Shown piece after piece: positions 28,423 to 39,800 of a stretch of 64,000 nucleotides of DNA. The position numbers and the translations under genes were made by a program. The DNA lies in the NCBI GenBank assembly GCA_016169945.1, contig JADLSH010000158.1, positions 531,001-595,000 of the forward strand, given 5' to 3'. Position 1 is the stretch's first letter. Every line of letters begins with the position of its first letter. The notes under the pieces are model-generated. The model searched no databases, was not told where the DNA came from, and saw only the letters and a list, made by a program, of their open reading frames with translations. This DNA is from Trachythela sp. YZ-2020. Lineage: Eukaryota > Cnidaria > Anthozoa > Malacalcyonacea > Clavulariidae.

Positions 28423-30005
28423 AAAGTGCAAACCCTTCCAGATGGTGGAAAGAGGTTAAATCCATAGGGGGCCTATCTTCTCGGGAATCTTGGGTACATC
28501 AACTACTTTCTGATGCAAACCCCACCTGTGTGGACCTTGCTGAGTCATATAACGGATATCTTGTTGGACTTACTTCGCATTTTAAACCTTTGCTAGAATG
28601 CACCGATGACCAAGAGACAGAAGTTCCCAACCATCTACTCGTAAATATAGGGCAAGTTTATCAGTGTTGCGACGTCTTAAAACGAACTTTTGAATTTGCC
28701 CCTGTCATAATGGACATTTACAATTCGTCAGTGCTTCAGGGAGTCTTCCCCGATCAGCTGAAACGCTCTATCGTCGTTCCTATTCCAAAAGTGTCACCAC
28801 CCCAGACTATTGAGGATGATTTAAGACCTATATCACTCACAGCTCAGGTATCTAAAGTGATGGAAGGATTTATGCTACAGTCGCTCATGTCGGAAGTGGG
28901 TCATAAATTGGACCCAAAGCAATTTGCTCTTCCGGGAAAGTCAACCACTCAGGCACTAGTTTACCTCCTCCACGTGATCCATGCTGCTTTAGATCAAGGT
29001 CACTGTTCTGTAAGAATCTTTTTTGCTGATTTCAAAAAAGGTTTTGATCTCGTCGACCACAACGTGATTATTGATGAACTTTTAAAATTACAAGTGAGTC
29101 CTGCCATTATAAGATGGATAAAGTCGTTCCTTACCTCCCGCGAACACTGTGTAAAAATTGGACCATCCACTTCCTCGTGGAAACCCGTTAACGGTGGCCT
29201 ACCTCAAGGAACCAAACTTGGGCCCCTTCTCTTTGCTATCTTAGTCACACAGGACTGGAATGGGCGGATAAAGTTTGTAGACGATGCTACTGCACTGGAA
29301 ATTGTTCCACGTTGTTCTCCCAGTTTGCTACCTATCCTCGTAAATGATATATCTCAGTATGCCTCAAGTAGAGGAATGAAGCTTAACAGTAAGAAATGTA
29401 AGGAGATGACAATATCCTTCCTCCAATACCAACTTCCACTTGATAATGCGATCTACATAGATGGTTCGCCAGTGCAATCAGTATCCTCCTTTAAACTGCT
29501 TCGCGTGCTGCTGCGAGACGATCTATCTTGGTGTGATCATGTTGATTATGTGATTAAAAAAGCAAATTCCAGACTCTATGCATTGCGGAAGTTAAAAAAG
29601 GCTGGGTTAAGCGATAAGGACCTTGTCACTATATATTCCTCCTTCATCCGGTCCCGAATTGAGTACGCTTCACCAGCGTGGTCAACGCTGACCCAAGGCC
29701 AGTCTGACCTTATCGAGTCGATACAGAGAAGAGCATTGCGTATCTTGCTTCCCGAAATGTCGTATCAAGACGCATTGAATTATACTGGTCTAAAAAAGTT
29801 AAGTACACGTAGACATAATTCCTGCGAACAATTTATTCGGAAATTGAAACTTGATAATGGTCCTATAAATCCTCTTAAGGATGTTGTTGCAACTCGTATA
29901 CGTCCAGCTACTCATAATTATAATCTTAGGTCCGAATCAAGCTGGTCACTCCAGACGAACACAGAACGGTTTCAAAATTTCATAACTGTTAAATATAATT
30001 ATTAA
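28419..30005 (+). CDS. LINE reverse transcriptase
   Basis: The 528-residue frame has SIVVPIPKVSPPQ and LRPISLTAQVSKVMEGF (fingers), FFADFKKGFDLVDH (motif A), GGLPQGTKLGP (motif B) and KFVDDATALE with catalytic FVDD (motif C). A full thumb ending ATHNYNLRSESSWS follows. Just before the fingers (CCDVLKRTFEFAPVIMD) a short block including the usual GPD.IP segment is missing, so this copy carries a small deletion besides its frameshifts. Confidence 0.87.
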   Translation: MKSANPSRWWKEVKSIGGLSSRESWVHQLLSDANPTCVDLAESYNGYLVGLTSHFKPLLECTDDQETEVPNHLLVNIGQVYQCCDVLKRTFEFAPVIMDIYNSSVLQGVFPDQLKRSIVVPIPKVSPPQTIEDDLRPISLTAQVSKVMEGFMLQSLMSEVGHKLDPKQFALPGKSTTQALVYLLHVIHAALDQGHCSVRIFFADFKKGFDLVDHNVIIDELLKLQVSPAIIRWIKSFLTSREHCVKIGPSTSSWKPVNGGLPQGTKLGPLLFAILVTQDWNGRIKFVDDATALEIVPRCSPSLLPILVNDISQYASSRGMKLNSKKCKEMTISFLQYQLPLDNAIYIDGSPVQSVSSFKLLRVLLRDDLSWCDHVDYVIKKANSRLYALRKLKKAGLSDKDLVTIYSSFIRSRIEYASPAWSTLTQGQSDLIESIQRRALRILLPEMSYQDALNYTGLKKLSTRRHNSCEQFIRKLKLDNGPINPLKDVVATRIRPATHNYNLRSESSWSLQTNTERFQNFITVKYNY

Positions 30006-30197
30006 TGTATAGTAGTACTCGTGTATACCCAATTAATTTGTAGGAAGATTTAAACTGACTTTTCAGAATGAACATTGAACGGTTTCAACTCAATTTTATT
30101 TGTAAATTTTAATGTATTTACTTATAATCATGTAATTCAGTTTCTACTGCAATGTGATTAATTAAACAGATTATTATTATTATTATTATTATTATTA

Positions 30198-30897
30198 AAG
30201 CCATATACGCGAGTAACTCCCGTGCTCGTTCGGGTCGAGCCGACGTAATTACAGCTATGTAACTATTGAAACACTCAACCCACGTCAAAATATCGCCTAT
30301 TTCATTCTTCTTGCGCGACGAAGTTGTCGTCGCAGGCACAATCGAGCGACCTTCGATGATAAATGAGGGGACTTCGTTGGTCGGGGCTTCGAGGTTTTCA
30401 GGGATCAGGTCAGACATTTCTACGAACTTATACGCCAAGATTTGGGCGACAAATTTAGCTGGGAAAGGAGGACGGCCCGGGCCCAAAATAAACGCTTGAG
30501 TGAGCCCGCTAGTAGTTCCTACCGAGCCTACGGGTAAGGATGGGATGGACGCGGAAACGTTTGTATAAATGTTCCGATCAATCGCACTCGATTGTGTCAT
30601 AGACGTCGACCCAGAAATCCCAATAAAAGAAGGAGCAGTCAACGTACCTTCGTTCGTGCCTACTGCACTTACCACTGTGGCCATAGCTGTAGGACAAACG
30701 TCACCCAATTGCTTCAATGCGGCGACTTCGGGCTCCCTCGAGCCACTCACTCCGATCGACTTCGTGATCGCGTCAGCCATGGCGCTTTGTAGCCCAGAAC
30801 AAAACTCAGGCGACTTGAATGCTGCTGCCCAATCCACCGACGAGGACGAAGAACCTGTGGCTTGGTCGCGTAAATTTTCTCCCTCTGAATCCATCAC
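30198..30897 (-). pseudogene. DIRS-like gag N-terminal part
   Basis: The frame opens with MMDSEGENLRDQATGSSSSS at 30897, includes VDWAAAFKSPEFCSGLQSAM and GRPPFPAKFVAQILAYKFVE, and reaches DILTWVECFNSYIAV and RARELLAYMALI. There it runs into the LINE tail, which adds a meaningless poly-Ile. The WVECFNSYIAV segment is typical for DIRS/YR-element gag. The next residues lie at 26452 and below. Confidence 0.78.
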
Positions 30898-31174
30898 TTT
30901 TCAATATCTCACACACAAAAAAAATTGTTTCGATTATGTAATTTATGTTCTCTCAGCAGAGTAATACCTCAGTTGGCTATGTGTAGGCTAATGAGCAATG
31001 AGCCTGCTTATCACTCTCTATATCCGTTCCTTTGAGGGCGTAGGTCGTGCCCAGGCTGTGCGCGGTTCCTATGATATTAACCTTGGTTACTATGTAACCT
31101 CATAAAAACAAATATGAAAATCGGAAAAATTGCGTAACGTCAGTTTGATAGATGGAAACAAGTGAAAACCAAAG

Positions 31175-33456
31175 TGCGAAAATCACTTCCGGGGACCACG
31201 GAGTGATACAAATTTGTATAGAAATATATGGCGGACAAGGTGAACGAACGTGAATTTTCGCAAATTTAAGACACTTCGCGATCTTGTACTAACCTCATCG
31301 TTCTACCATGGATAAAAGATGTTATGTTAATGCTTTTAAAACTAAAATTATCTAGATTGCTGTAAAATATCGGCATTTGTGTTCGTTTAAAGTTGACCTA
31401 GCGGGAATAATATTTTATCGCCAGGATCATATGAGAAGACAATTTCTAGTTTGCTTTCGAAATATGGAGGCAGAATAAGATCTACTCTACTCAAAAATAC
31501 CTTGAATGGAAAGTAAATAATTTTGTTTTATCATATATGTTTAATCTTGATCAACAAGAGGTTTTCAATTCCCCCAAATGACCAAGCCTTTTAATACAAA
31601 TATACTTTTCAGTCTGTATAGATTTGGTACATGTTTAGTTGTTTGCAGTACTTGTTTTCATTTATTATACCTAAAACTGGATGGCAACCCAAATATAGCC
31701 TTTTGTGGAGTATTAAATCTACTTAATGTAGCAGTTGCACTTTGAATAGGAGCCACAAAATTGATTTAAAATGTGGAGTGTATTCGAGAGTGTATTCATG
31801 ATTAAATGTCTATAAATTAAGTAAATATAAGAACAAACATAAAGAATAATTGAAGGAAATATATGTAAAGGATGCCCAGAGACAAGATTTGCCATATTAA
31901 AGTTGTAGTAAAATTCTCTCTAGGATAAGTTAATATAAACGCAAAGTTAAGAATACAACTTATAAAAGGACATGAATGATGGCTTGCCATGCCTGTAAGT
32001 CAATGGCCCACTCTTTCCCACTCATTAGGAATTGAAATAGGTCAAGTTTGGAATAGAGAATATTCAAAACGAATACTCATAACTATTCATTTCTTAAGAA
32101 GGATTTATAGTAAATTTAAAACAATTAGCTTGCCCTCAACACATCAATCCCAAAATTTTTGCAAGTAAAATTGTCAAGTCATTACCAGGAGAATATAGTA
32201 TTCTGGCAATAGACAGAGAATGCATATTCTATGCTAGCCTTGGCCAATTACTGTCCAGAGAAACAGTCCCTTGAAATTTTTATCCCCCATTTACACGAGC
32301 CCGGACTGATCTTCAACCCGGGTTGGAAGACCCCATGGGCTTCTTTTTATTGCATTCACAAAATAACCCGGGTTGGCTGCAACACTGGAGTCTGGATATT
32401 TGTTTTCAACCCAGACCAGCTTGAACCAACCCTGGTTGACATTCAATTGAGGTTGTGGTATTTTCTGTTCATAACTCTTTCATTACACACTATTTTGCTG
32501 ATACACATGTGTCGAACCTTTCTACCATCCACCTTGTCAGCCTGGTGTCCATGATCAGTTGTGCTGCTTTGACAATGTCAAGAAGGGAGCTGATATAACA
32601 TGGTGTTAGTACATCTTTGCAATCAGTAAACTGATTTGCATACATACAGCACCCAAACTGACAAAACACATGAAGACAGATCCAGACTATTTTGCATCAG
32701 TGACCATGACTTGGTCGTGACAGCTGAACCAAATGGAAACAAGGCTCAAGTGTATAAATGGGGCATTAAACAGTAGTGTTTCTTTTGGAAACTGCAGGCA
32801 AATGCTGGGAGTTGGTGGAAATAACTGGAAAATTGTTTATTTTTACAATAACAAATGTTTAGATAACAATATCTTTTAAGCAAATTTTTATATTAAAAAA
32901 ATAATGAAGAACACGCTCTGCATTTAAGATCAATTTCGTAGATTCACTCCACAAAAGGCTATATTTGGGCAGGCTTCCAGTTTTATAGTATAATAAATCA
33001 AAACAAGTACTATTAAACATATACAAATATCTATATAGGCTTGGTCATTTGGGGGAATTGAAAACCTCTTGTTGATCAAGATTAAACATATATGATAAAA
33101 CAAAATTACTTACTTTCCTTTCAAGGTATTTTTGAGTAGAGTAGATCTTATTCTGCCTCCATATTTGGAAAGCAAACTAGAAATTCTGAAATTGTCTTCT
33201 CGTATGATCGTGGCGATAAAATATTATTCCCGCAAGGACAACTTTGAACGAACACAAATGCCGATATTTTAGAGCAATCTAGATCATTTTAGTTTTAAAA
33301 GCATTAACATAACATCTTTTATCCATGGTAGAGCGATGAGGGTAGTACATGGTCGCGAAGTGTCTTAAATTTGCGAAAATTCACGTTCGTTCACCTTGTC
33401 CGCCTATTTCTATACAAATTTGTATCACTCCGTGGTCCCCGGAAGTGATTTTCGCA
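31175..33456. mobile_element. Fold-back element with about 520-550-bp inverted arms
   Basis: Left arm 31175-31730 and right arm 32935-33456 are inverted copies starting TGCGAAAATCACTTCCGGGG. They share GATACAAATTTGTATAGAAA, CTACCATGGATAAAAGATGT and TTTTCAATTCCCCCAAATGA. The middle (31731-32934) has no supportable gene; a 107-codon plus frame at 32231 shows no domain. Flanking sequence to the left matches a repeat that is intact at 4960-5095, suggesting insertion into that repeat. No target duplication was recognised. Confidence 0.75.
31731..32934. other. Unique core of the fold-back element
   Basis: About 1.2 kb without coding evidence. It contains several CCCGGGTTGG-type motifs at 32.3-32.4 kb of unknown meaning. 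Confidence 0.4.
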
Positions 33457-33469
33457 TATATAATATAGC

Positions 33470-33671
33470 CACAGTATAGAGACGACCAGTAGGGCCACTC
33501 ATTTGAAATTTTGTGTGGCCGCTCATTACGCATTAGCAGCCAGTCAATTGCTTTTTCTGGCCAATAAGCAAGCTGGACTAACTTTCCTGGCCAGTAAACT
33601 GCATATTTTTGCATAAAAAGCCGGCTCATGTTGCATCGTCGAGTGGTCCTACTGGTTGTCTCTATACTGTG
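33470..33671. mobile_element. 202-bp MITE
   Basis: Perfect-to-near-perfect terminal inverted repeats CACAGTATAGAGAC(G/A)ACCAGTAGG at both ends, continuing into GGCCACTC/GAGTGGTC. Flanks ATATAGC and ATGTAGC are a possible 7-bp duplication with one mismatch. Lies next to the fold-back element. Confidence 0.75.
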
Positions 33672-35152
33672 ATGTAGCTTCACTTTTGCCACCTATAGAA
33701 GCTATATCCAGTCTACTATTAGATCAGTGCCATTGAAGTATACGACTCCCTTGGGGCAGGCCGCAGGGAGGTCGTTAACATTACTATTAGATCAGTGCCC
33801 ATTGAAGTATACGACTCTTGGGGGGCAGGCGCAGGGAGTTCGTTACTTTCAATGACAAACTATCATTAGGAAAAATCAATGAATATATACTAATATAAAA
33901 AAGCCTTTTCTGTATATATACTCGTATTTAAATAAGAAAGATAATATCTTTGAAACTGGAAGTGTGATCCACACGAAACCAAACAATATCAAACGATTAG
34001 AAGGATGGCTTACCTTCTAAAATATAATCAACAAATATGCAGCTTGTAGCAAAGTGTCATGAAAAAGAATTACTATATTCAGTATATTGCCACCAAAATC
34101 ATAGCTTTTCACGCAGTAATATAGGTAGTTAAAAGCCCCAATAGCCTAAAGGATGTGTGGTAAAAACCACTCGTGCATTGAATAATAATGAAACCGTCTC
34201 GACATCAAAAACCGTATCGGCTTCAAAAATTGAATCCCAATGACACAGAATTAGTGATTACAGTGAATTACAGATATGAAAACAGTGCTTCCACTTTCAT
34301 AAAACTGGATTTCCTGTTTTCATCCTTATTATTGCAATATTTCCTGCCAGAAATTGCAAAATTTCCTGGCAAATTTCCTAGCATTTCCTTTTTCATATTT
34401 AGCCTTTAGAAGTTTCCCTACTATATCATTTGCTGTTACCATAGTTTACATACTTTACATCTTGAGATTTTCGTCGTTTTCGAACATTGTCATTTTTCTT
34501 CATTTTTTTAAACAAAATATTTTTTTTCAAAGTATTCAATGAAAAACGGTAATATTCTCTTTAAACTTGAGCGTACATAACAATGAAATGTATTTACAAA
34601 TAGCAACATTATCTGTATTCGATATATGTACGTATCCTTTGTCTTTGCCTTTGTGTCCTAAATCCGCGGGAACTTTGCTTCCGCTTAAAGGTCCAAGCAT
34701 ACCGGAATTTCGGTGAGGCAACGCAGCGCGATTTTTTAGTTTTTGAAACCGCGTCTATTAAAGGACATTTAAAAGATATGCAAATATGCAATTGCAAATC
34801 AGATAAATTTAAGACAAAGTGTTCTAGATAGCGCTAATAAATATTTAAAAAAACTAAATCAGGATCAAACTTATTGTCAGTGAACAGGCCAAGTTGCCAA
34901 ATCGCGTCTGGTGTGTGGGGGCCTTTATACTTATAGAATTATACTGTTCGTACAATACAACATTAACAAAACTCAAAGAGTCAAAGGAGAGTGTTTATGG
35001 AAAGATATGCGATCTTACTGGCTTGATAATTGCAGCGTGATCCGTTGGTTGGCTACGCTATCCGTTACATTGCTTTTGACAGCCCTTAGAAGAGTCAAGA
35101 GCTCGGAATTCGTTTTCAAATCATGAGCATGACAAGACTTCGCTCTGAGGCC
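33672..35152. other. Repeat remnants and gene-less spacer
   Basis: 33680-33850 holds two tandem partial copies of the ATTAGATCAGTGCCATTGAA and GTATACGACTC family also seen at 4435-5095. The rest, to 35152, is AT-rich with no gene or RNA I can support. Confidence 0.5.
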
Positions 35153-35857
35153 TTATTTCGTGTGAAGAAGTCTGACAAGACTTTCTCTCTTCAAAGAGTT
35201 TCTTGTGTCGGTTTTGACCAGCTTTAAAATACTAAATAGCCTTTCCACTGCAGCATTTGACGAAGGTATGGACATGATGCAACCAATGACTTTCACTAAA
35301 TTAGCGTACTTGAATTTCCCATCAAACGTGCGCGTACTTAAACGATTCTGCCAAAACTGCAATGATGATTCATCTTCATTTATCTCTGACGATTCGCCCA
35401 ACGCCTGTTTTCGCCATTCTGTATCAACTGGCATTTTATCTGCGACACCAGTTAAGTATGGAAATTTAACGAAAAACTCTTGGAGAGATGGAGGGCAGCA
35501 CTTCACAGCATTCTCAAGAAGAACAAACTGGACAAGTTTGTACGCTGAATCACTGAGGTCAAAACGCGATTTAATTTGCTTTACTGCTTCCATCATGAAT
35601 TCCAGAGATGTCATCTTTACGCTTTTGACAGCTCGCGGATCTCGGTCGACTTCATGGCATTCGTGCAACGTCGTTGTTGCAAGTATTCCAAGGTAGACTT
35701 GGTCAATATGAACATTGTGGTTTTGATCATCGAGAGGCACAGTGAATGGATCACAGCTCTTGACAACATCAATTTTCATAAAATCTGACAAGATACACTT
35801 CAGCAGCTTATGTACTTCGTCGCGAACATGATGAAGGACGGGATCGCCGGATCGGAG
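35153..35857 (-). pseudogene. hAT-type transposase, C-terminal part
   Basis: The minus strand encodes LHHVRDEVHKLLKCILSDFM (above 35791), CCPPSLQEFFVKFPYL and the hAT C-terminal dimerisation region: LQFWQNRLSTRTFDGKFKYA, then IPSSNAAVERLFSILKLVKT. The stop follows at 35153. The upstream half lies at 45428-45772 on the other side of the BEL/Pao element. A short GATCC-type tandem duplication next to the break adds a frameshift. No complete catalytic core is left. Confidence 0.83.
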
Positions 35858-36068
35858 TCTCAGATATTACGTAATGTGCCATGACGTTTATTGGCAAGCA
35901 CATGGAATACTAATGAGATTGTATGTAGTTTTATATATGGCGTTTTTGTAATAAAGTTTTGTGTAATTGTGTTATTTAATGAGTCTGAACCACGCATGAG
36001 TCGAGCCTAGAACCTCGGAGAAAGGAGTCTTAGAGAGAGAGAGAGAGTTTTAATCTAAATATTTAACA
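35858..36068 (+). repeat. 5' LTR of the BEL/Pao element
   Basis: Direct copy of 45213-45422. Contains TATATATGG near the middle, AATAAAG (possible polyadenylation signal) and a GA repeat before the AACA end. The first dinucleotide is TC instead of TG. Confidence 0.92.
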
Positions 36069-36086
36069 TGGTCCTTCGAGAACCGG
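36069..36086 (+). promoter_or_regulatory. Primer binding site candidate
   Basis: Immediately after the LTR, TGGTCCTTCGAGAACCGG begins with the TGG complementary to a tRNA CCA end. The matching tRNA was not identified. Confidence 0.6.
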
Positions 36087-36168
36087 ATATTACAAAATAA
36101 TACGTGAGTTTATACATCTGAATTTGAGCCGCCATATTGAAAAGATTCTGATACATAAATCCTGAACA

Positions 36169-36846
36169 ATGGCCGAAAAAGAAGAGTTGAATCGAAAGAA
36201 AATATGTCGAAACGGACATAGAACCTCGGCGAAACGAATTATGGCGTCTGTAGACGAAACTCTTACTAGTGTGTCGGAGAAATCGCAGTTAACTCCACAT
36301 ATTGTGAAGTTAAAACAACAAAAGTCAACACTCGAAGCGAAGTTAAAATCACTCCGAGAGCAAGATGAAGCTATTTTGGCGCTGGTAAGTGTAGATGACA
36401 TAGAGTTAGAGATTGAGCAAGGGGATATTTTACAAGAAAAAATCGAGTCTGTTATTATTGAAGTACAAATGGCTTTAGATGAATATGAGAAATCAAGTAC
36501 TATACAATTGAATACTGAAAACAATGTCATAACCCCAGTTACCCCTATGCAACCCACTACACCCATAACAGGGAATAATTCAGAAACTGCCAGTACCAGT
36601 AACCATGGTTATAACAATACACAAGCTGACCCTTCAAATTTCATGAATAATCACACAAAAATACCCACAGTAAAGTTGCCAAAGTTAAATCTTAAGGCAT
36701 TTCGGGGAGATCCCACATCTTGGGCGACGTTCTGGGATACATTTGAGTCGTCAATTCACAACAATGCACACTGTCAAGTATTGATAAATTTAATTACCTC
36801 TCGTCACTTGTGGAAGGAACAGCTGCAGATGCAATTGCAGGATTAA
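36169..36846 (+). CDS. BEL/Pao gag N-terminal region
   Basis: Starts MAEKEELNRKKICRNGHRTS, then a heptad-like helix (HIVKLKQQKSTLEAKLKSL) and a Thr/Pro/Asn-rich linker. The start of the conserved gag block follows (KLPKLNLKAFRGDPTSWATF). A one-base frameshift near 36800 ends the frame at 36846. The same protein continues in the overlapping frame that begins VEGTAADAIAGL at about 36807. Confidence 0.85.
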   Translation: MAEKEELNRKKICRNGHRTSAKRIMASVDETLTSVSEKSQLTPHIVKLKQQKSTLEAKLKSLREQDEAILALVSVDDIELEIEQGDILQEKIESVIIEVQMALDEYEKSSTIQLNTENNVITPVTPMQPTTPITGNNSETASTSNHGYNNTQADPSNFMNNHTKIPTVKLPKLNLKAFRGDPTSWATFWDTFESSIHNNAHCQVLINLITSRHLWKEQLQMQLQD

Positions 36847-39800
36847 CATTAACAACTCCAAATTATGAAGAAGCCATCAAAATATTGAAGAAGCGGTTTG
36901 GTAACAAACAGCTTCCAATCAATAAACACATGGATATCCTGTTAAACCTAGAGCCAGTTACTTCTACACATAACTTAAAGGGACTGAGAACACTTTATGA
37001 CACTGTAGAATCTCATATTAGAGCCTTGAAATCACTTGGGGTACAGGCAGAAACATATGGTAATCTATTATGCTCAATGTTACTCAATAAGTTACCTCAG
37101 GAATTGTGCATAATAGTGAGTCGAGAAGTGAAAGGGGATGTTTGGGAATTGGAACACTTGCTTGAGTTGATTGAGAATAAGCTAGATGCCCGAGAAAGAG
37201 CAACTGCAAATACCAACAGGGAGACTTGGCCCCATTACCAAACAAAGAAATTTTCCAAACCACAACCCTCAATTTCAACCTTGCAGACGGGGGGTACCTC
37301 ACCGACATGCACCTGCTGTCAGCAGTCACATACCTCAAATAGTTGCACCAATGTCTCTAACATCACAGCACGAATTGACATCATAAAACGAAGTGGACGG
37401 TGTTTTCTCTGCCTGAGAAAAAATTATTTAAGTCGTGATTGCAACTCTAAGTCAAGATGTTATAAGTGCAATGGTAAACACCACATCAGTATATGCACCA
37501 AGAATAGAAGTCATAATCATGACCAGAAGACCCCTTCCGATACAGAGCTTAAGCAACAACAGCATGAACAAACCTCTGAGAGCAAAATCCCAAACAACAA
37601 AACCAGTAGATCAAATCAACCAGGGAATAGTGGCACAAAATCATTGTTTATAAGTACTAAGACCCCAATACTTCTTCAAACCGCGAAAGCAACAATCCTT
37701 CCTGTGAGTAGAAATGGTAAGAGTGGGAAAGTGAGAGTTATCCTGGATGGCGGAAGCCAGAGGTCCTACATCACCAGTCGGACACAAGATTTACTAAGCC
37801 TACCCACTGAGCGAACTGAAACAATGTCAATAAAAACGTTCGGTTCTGAAGAAGAAAATCTAACCACCTGTGATTCAGTCAATTTTATTCTAGAAAGTCA
37901 CACTGATAAGGCACAGTTATCCTTGTCAGCCTTTGTTGTACCCACCATATGTGAACCACTGCCATACCAACTTGTCTCACAATCCCGCCACAATTACCCT
38001 CACCTACATGACCTAGTATTAGCTGATGATTCAATGGGAGAACTTGACTCGGAAGTGGACATACTTATCGGTTGTGATCAGTATTGGGACATAGTGACGG
38101 GAGAGATTCGAAAGGGAACAAACGGTCCGACAGCTATCAACACCAACCTAGGATGGGTTCTGTCCGGACCAGTCGAGAACCATTCACAACAGAGATTGAA
38201 AGCATCTGTAAACACATCGTCCACTCATGTTTTGCTGCTTAAAACCCCACCATCCCAACCGATGTACCACGAAGATGACCAACAACTGAGACGATTCTGG
38301 GATTTGGAGTCACTCGGTATATCAAAGGAAGAGAAGTCAGTTGTTGAAGAATTCACAAGTACCATAGCTTTCGAGGCGGGAAGATATCACGTTGAGTTGC
38401 CATGGAAAGAGCACCATCCTTTACTGCCTGACAACTATGAAATGAGTCGTAAACGACTGTGGAGTCTACTCGAGCGCTTGAAAAGTGATCCCGAAGTCTT
38501 AAAGGAGTATGATGCAGTAATAAAGGATCAACTTACCAAGGGCGTTGTCGAGATTGTCGAGAAAGAAGATATCGGAGAGCTCGGAAAGGTTCACTACATT
38601 CCACATCATGCTGTGATCAGGCGAGATAAAGAGACGACAAAGCTAAGAATTGTGTATGATGCATCCGCCAAAACATCTGGTTCGTCCTTGAATGAATGCC
38701 TCTTTACTGGACCCGCAATGAACCATAACATCATGGACATTATTCTTCGTTTTCGAAGCCACAAAGTAGCACTAGCGGGTGATATCGAGAAGGCATTTTT
38801 GATGATAGCAGTTTCAGAAGCTGATCGTAATGTTCTACGGTTTTTTTGGTTCGATGACGTTTGGAGTGACCAACCTAAGATTATTGTCTTGAGATTTACG
38901 CGTGTAGTATTCGGAGTCTCATCCAGCCCGTTCTTACTGAATGCGACTATCAGTCACCATATCGAACAGTACCGCGCTCAAGATCCTGCCTTTGTCGAAG
39001 CCTTCATGCGAGCTGTTTATGTAGATGATCTAAACTCGGGTGGGGATGATGACAAATCTGCCTACACTTTTTACAAGAAATCAAAGCTTAGATTGGCAGA
39101 AGGTGGATTTAACCTTCGAAAGTTTGTTACAAACTCGCCCAAACTGTTGACGAAGATCGAAAGTGAAGAGAACCCTCCTCCTAGAACTAACTTGGAGCCT
39201 AACCCTCAAGTGGACGAACCACCAAACGATTGCGTAAACGAAGATGAAACGTACTCGAAGATTACGCTTGGAACGTCCAATGAATTCTCTAATGAAGAGC
39301 ACAAAGTTCTCGGTGTAACGTGGAATTTTGTTGAAGATAATCTTGTGTTTGATCTTAGTCGTGTGACCGAATTGGCATCCGAGTGTGCCCCAACAAAGCG
39401 AAATATTGTCCGTCTTTCTGCAAAGTTCTATGATCCTATTGGCTTCATGTCGCCAATAACAGTTCAATTCAAGATGTTATTCCAAGAACTTTGCGGCGAA
39501 AGGTTGAATTGGGACGATGAAGTACCCCATGATCTTAAAGTAAAATGGGACAATCTAGTTAATGAACTGAAACAAATGAATCGCGTTCTGCTTTCTCGAT
39601 GCTATTTTCGAGAGGTCGACGACCCAGTTGTCTCCTGCACTGTCCATGGATTTTGTGATGCCTCGGAGGCGGCGTACGCAGCGGTAACCTACCTGGTCAT
39701 GATTACTACAATTGGCATCAGAGTAAAGTTCTTAGCAGCGAAGACACGAGTCGCACCAATCGAGAGACAGACAATTCCGAGACTAGAACTTCTATCATGT

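Larger units (their letters stand above)
26453..30195 (+). mobile_element. Non-LTR retrotransposon (LINE) with CCCH zinc fingers
   Basis: Inserted into the DIRS gag gene, opposite orientation. The 3' end is a run of ATT repeats (30163-30195). The flanking gag codons ALI and RMAKQ join in frame when the element is removed. The body encodes a coiled-coil/zinc-finger region, an endonuclease and a reverse transcriptase, now in three frames. Confidence 0.82.
6387..30960 (-). mobile_element. DIRS-like tyrosine-recombinase retrotransposon, split by four insertions
   Basis: Five minus-strand pieces (30198-30960, 25854-26452, 15904-16267, 10049-11987 and 6387-6501) read in order as gag-like protein, reverse transcriptase/RNase H and tyrosine recombinase. 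At each break, coding sequence stops inside a conserved motif and resumes on the far side of a separate element. At the two DNA-transposon breaks a short target duplication is present and dropping one copy closes the frame. Total retained DIRS sequence is about 3.8 kb. No LTRs are seen, as expected for DIRS. The terminal and internal complementary repeats were not located. Confidence 0.85.

Noticed and set aside
32231..32554. 107-codon plus-strand frame
   Set aside because: It lies in the non-coding core of a fold-back element, shows no domain and has hydrophobic low-complexity sequence.
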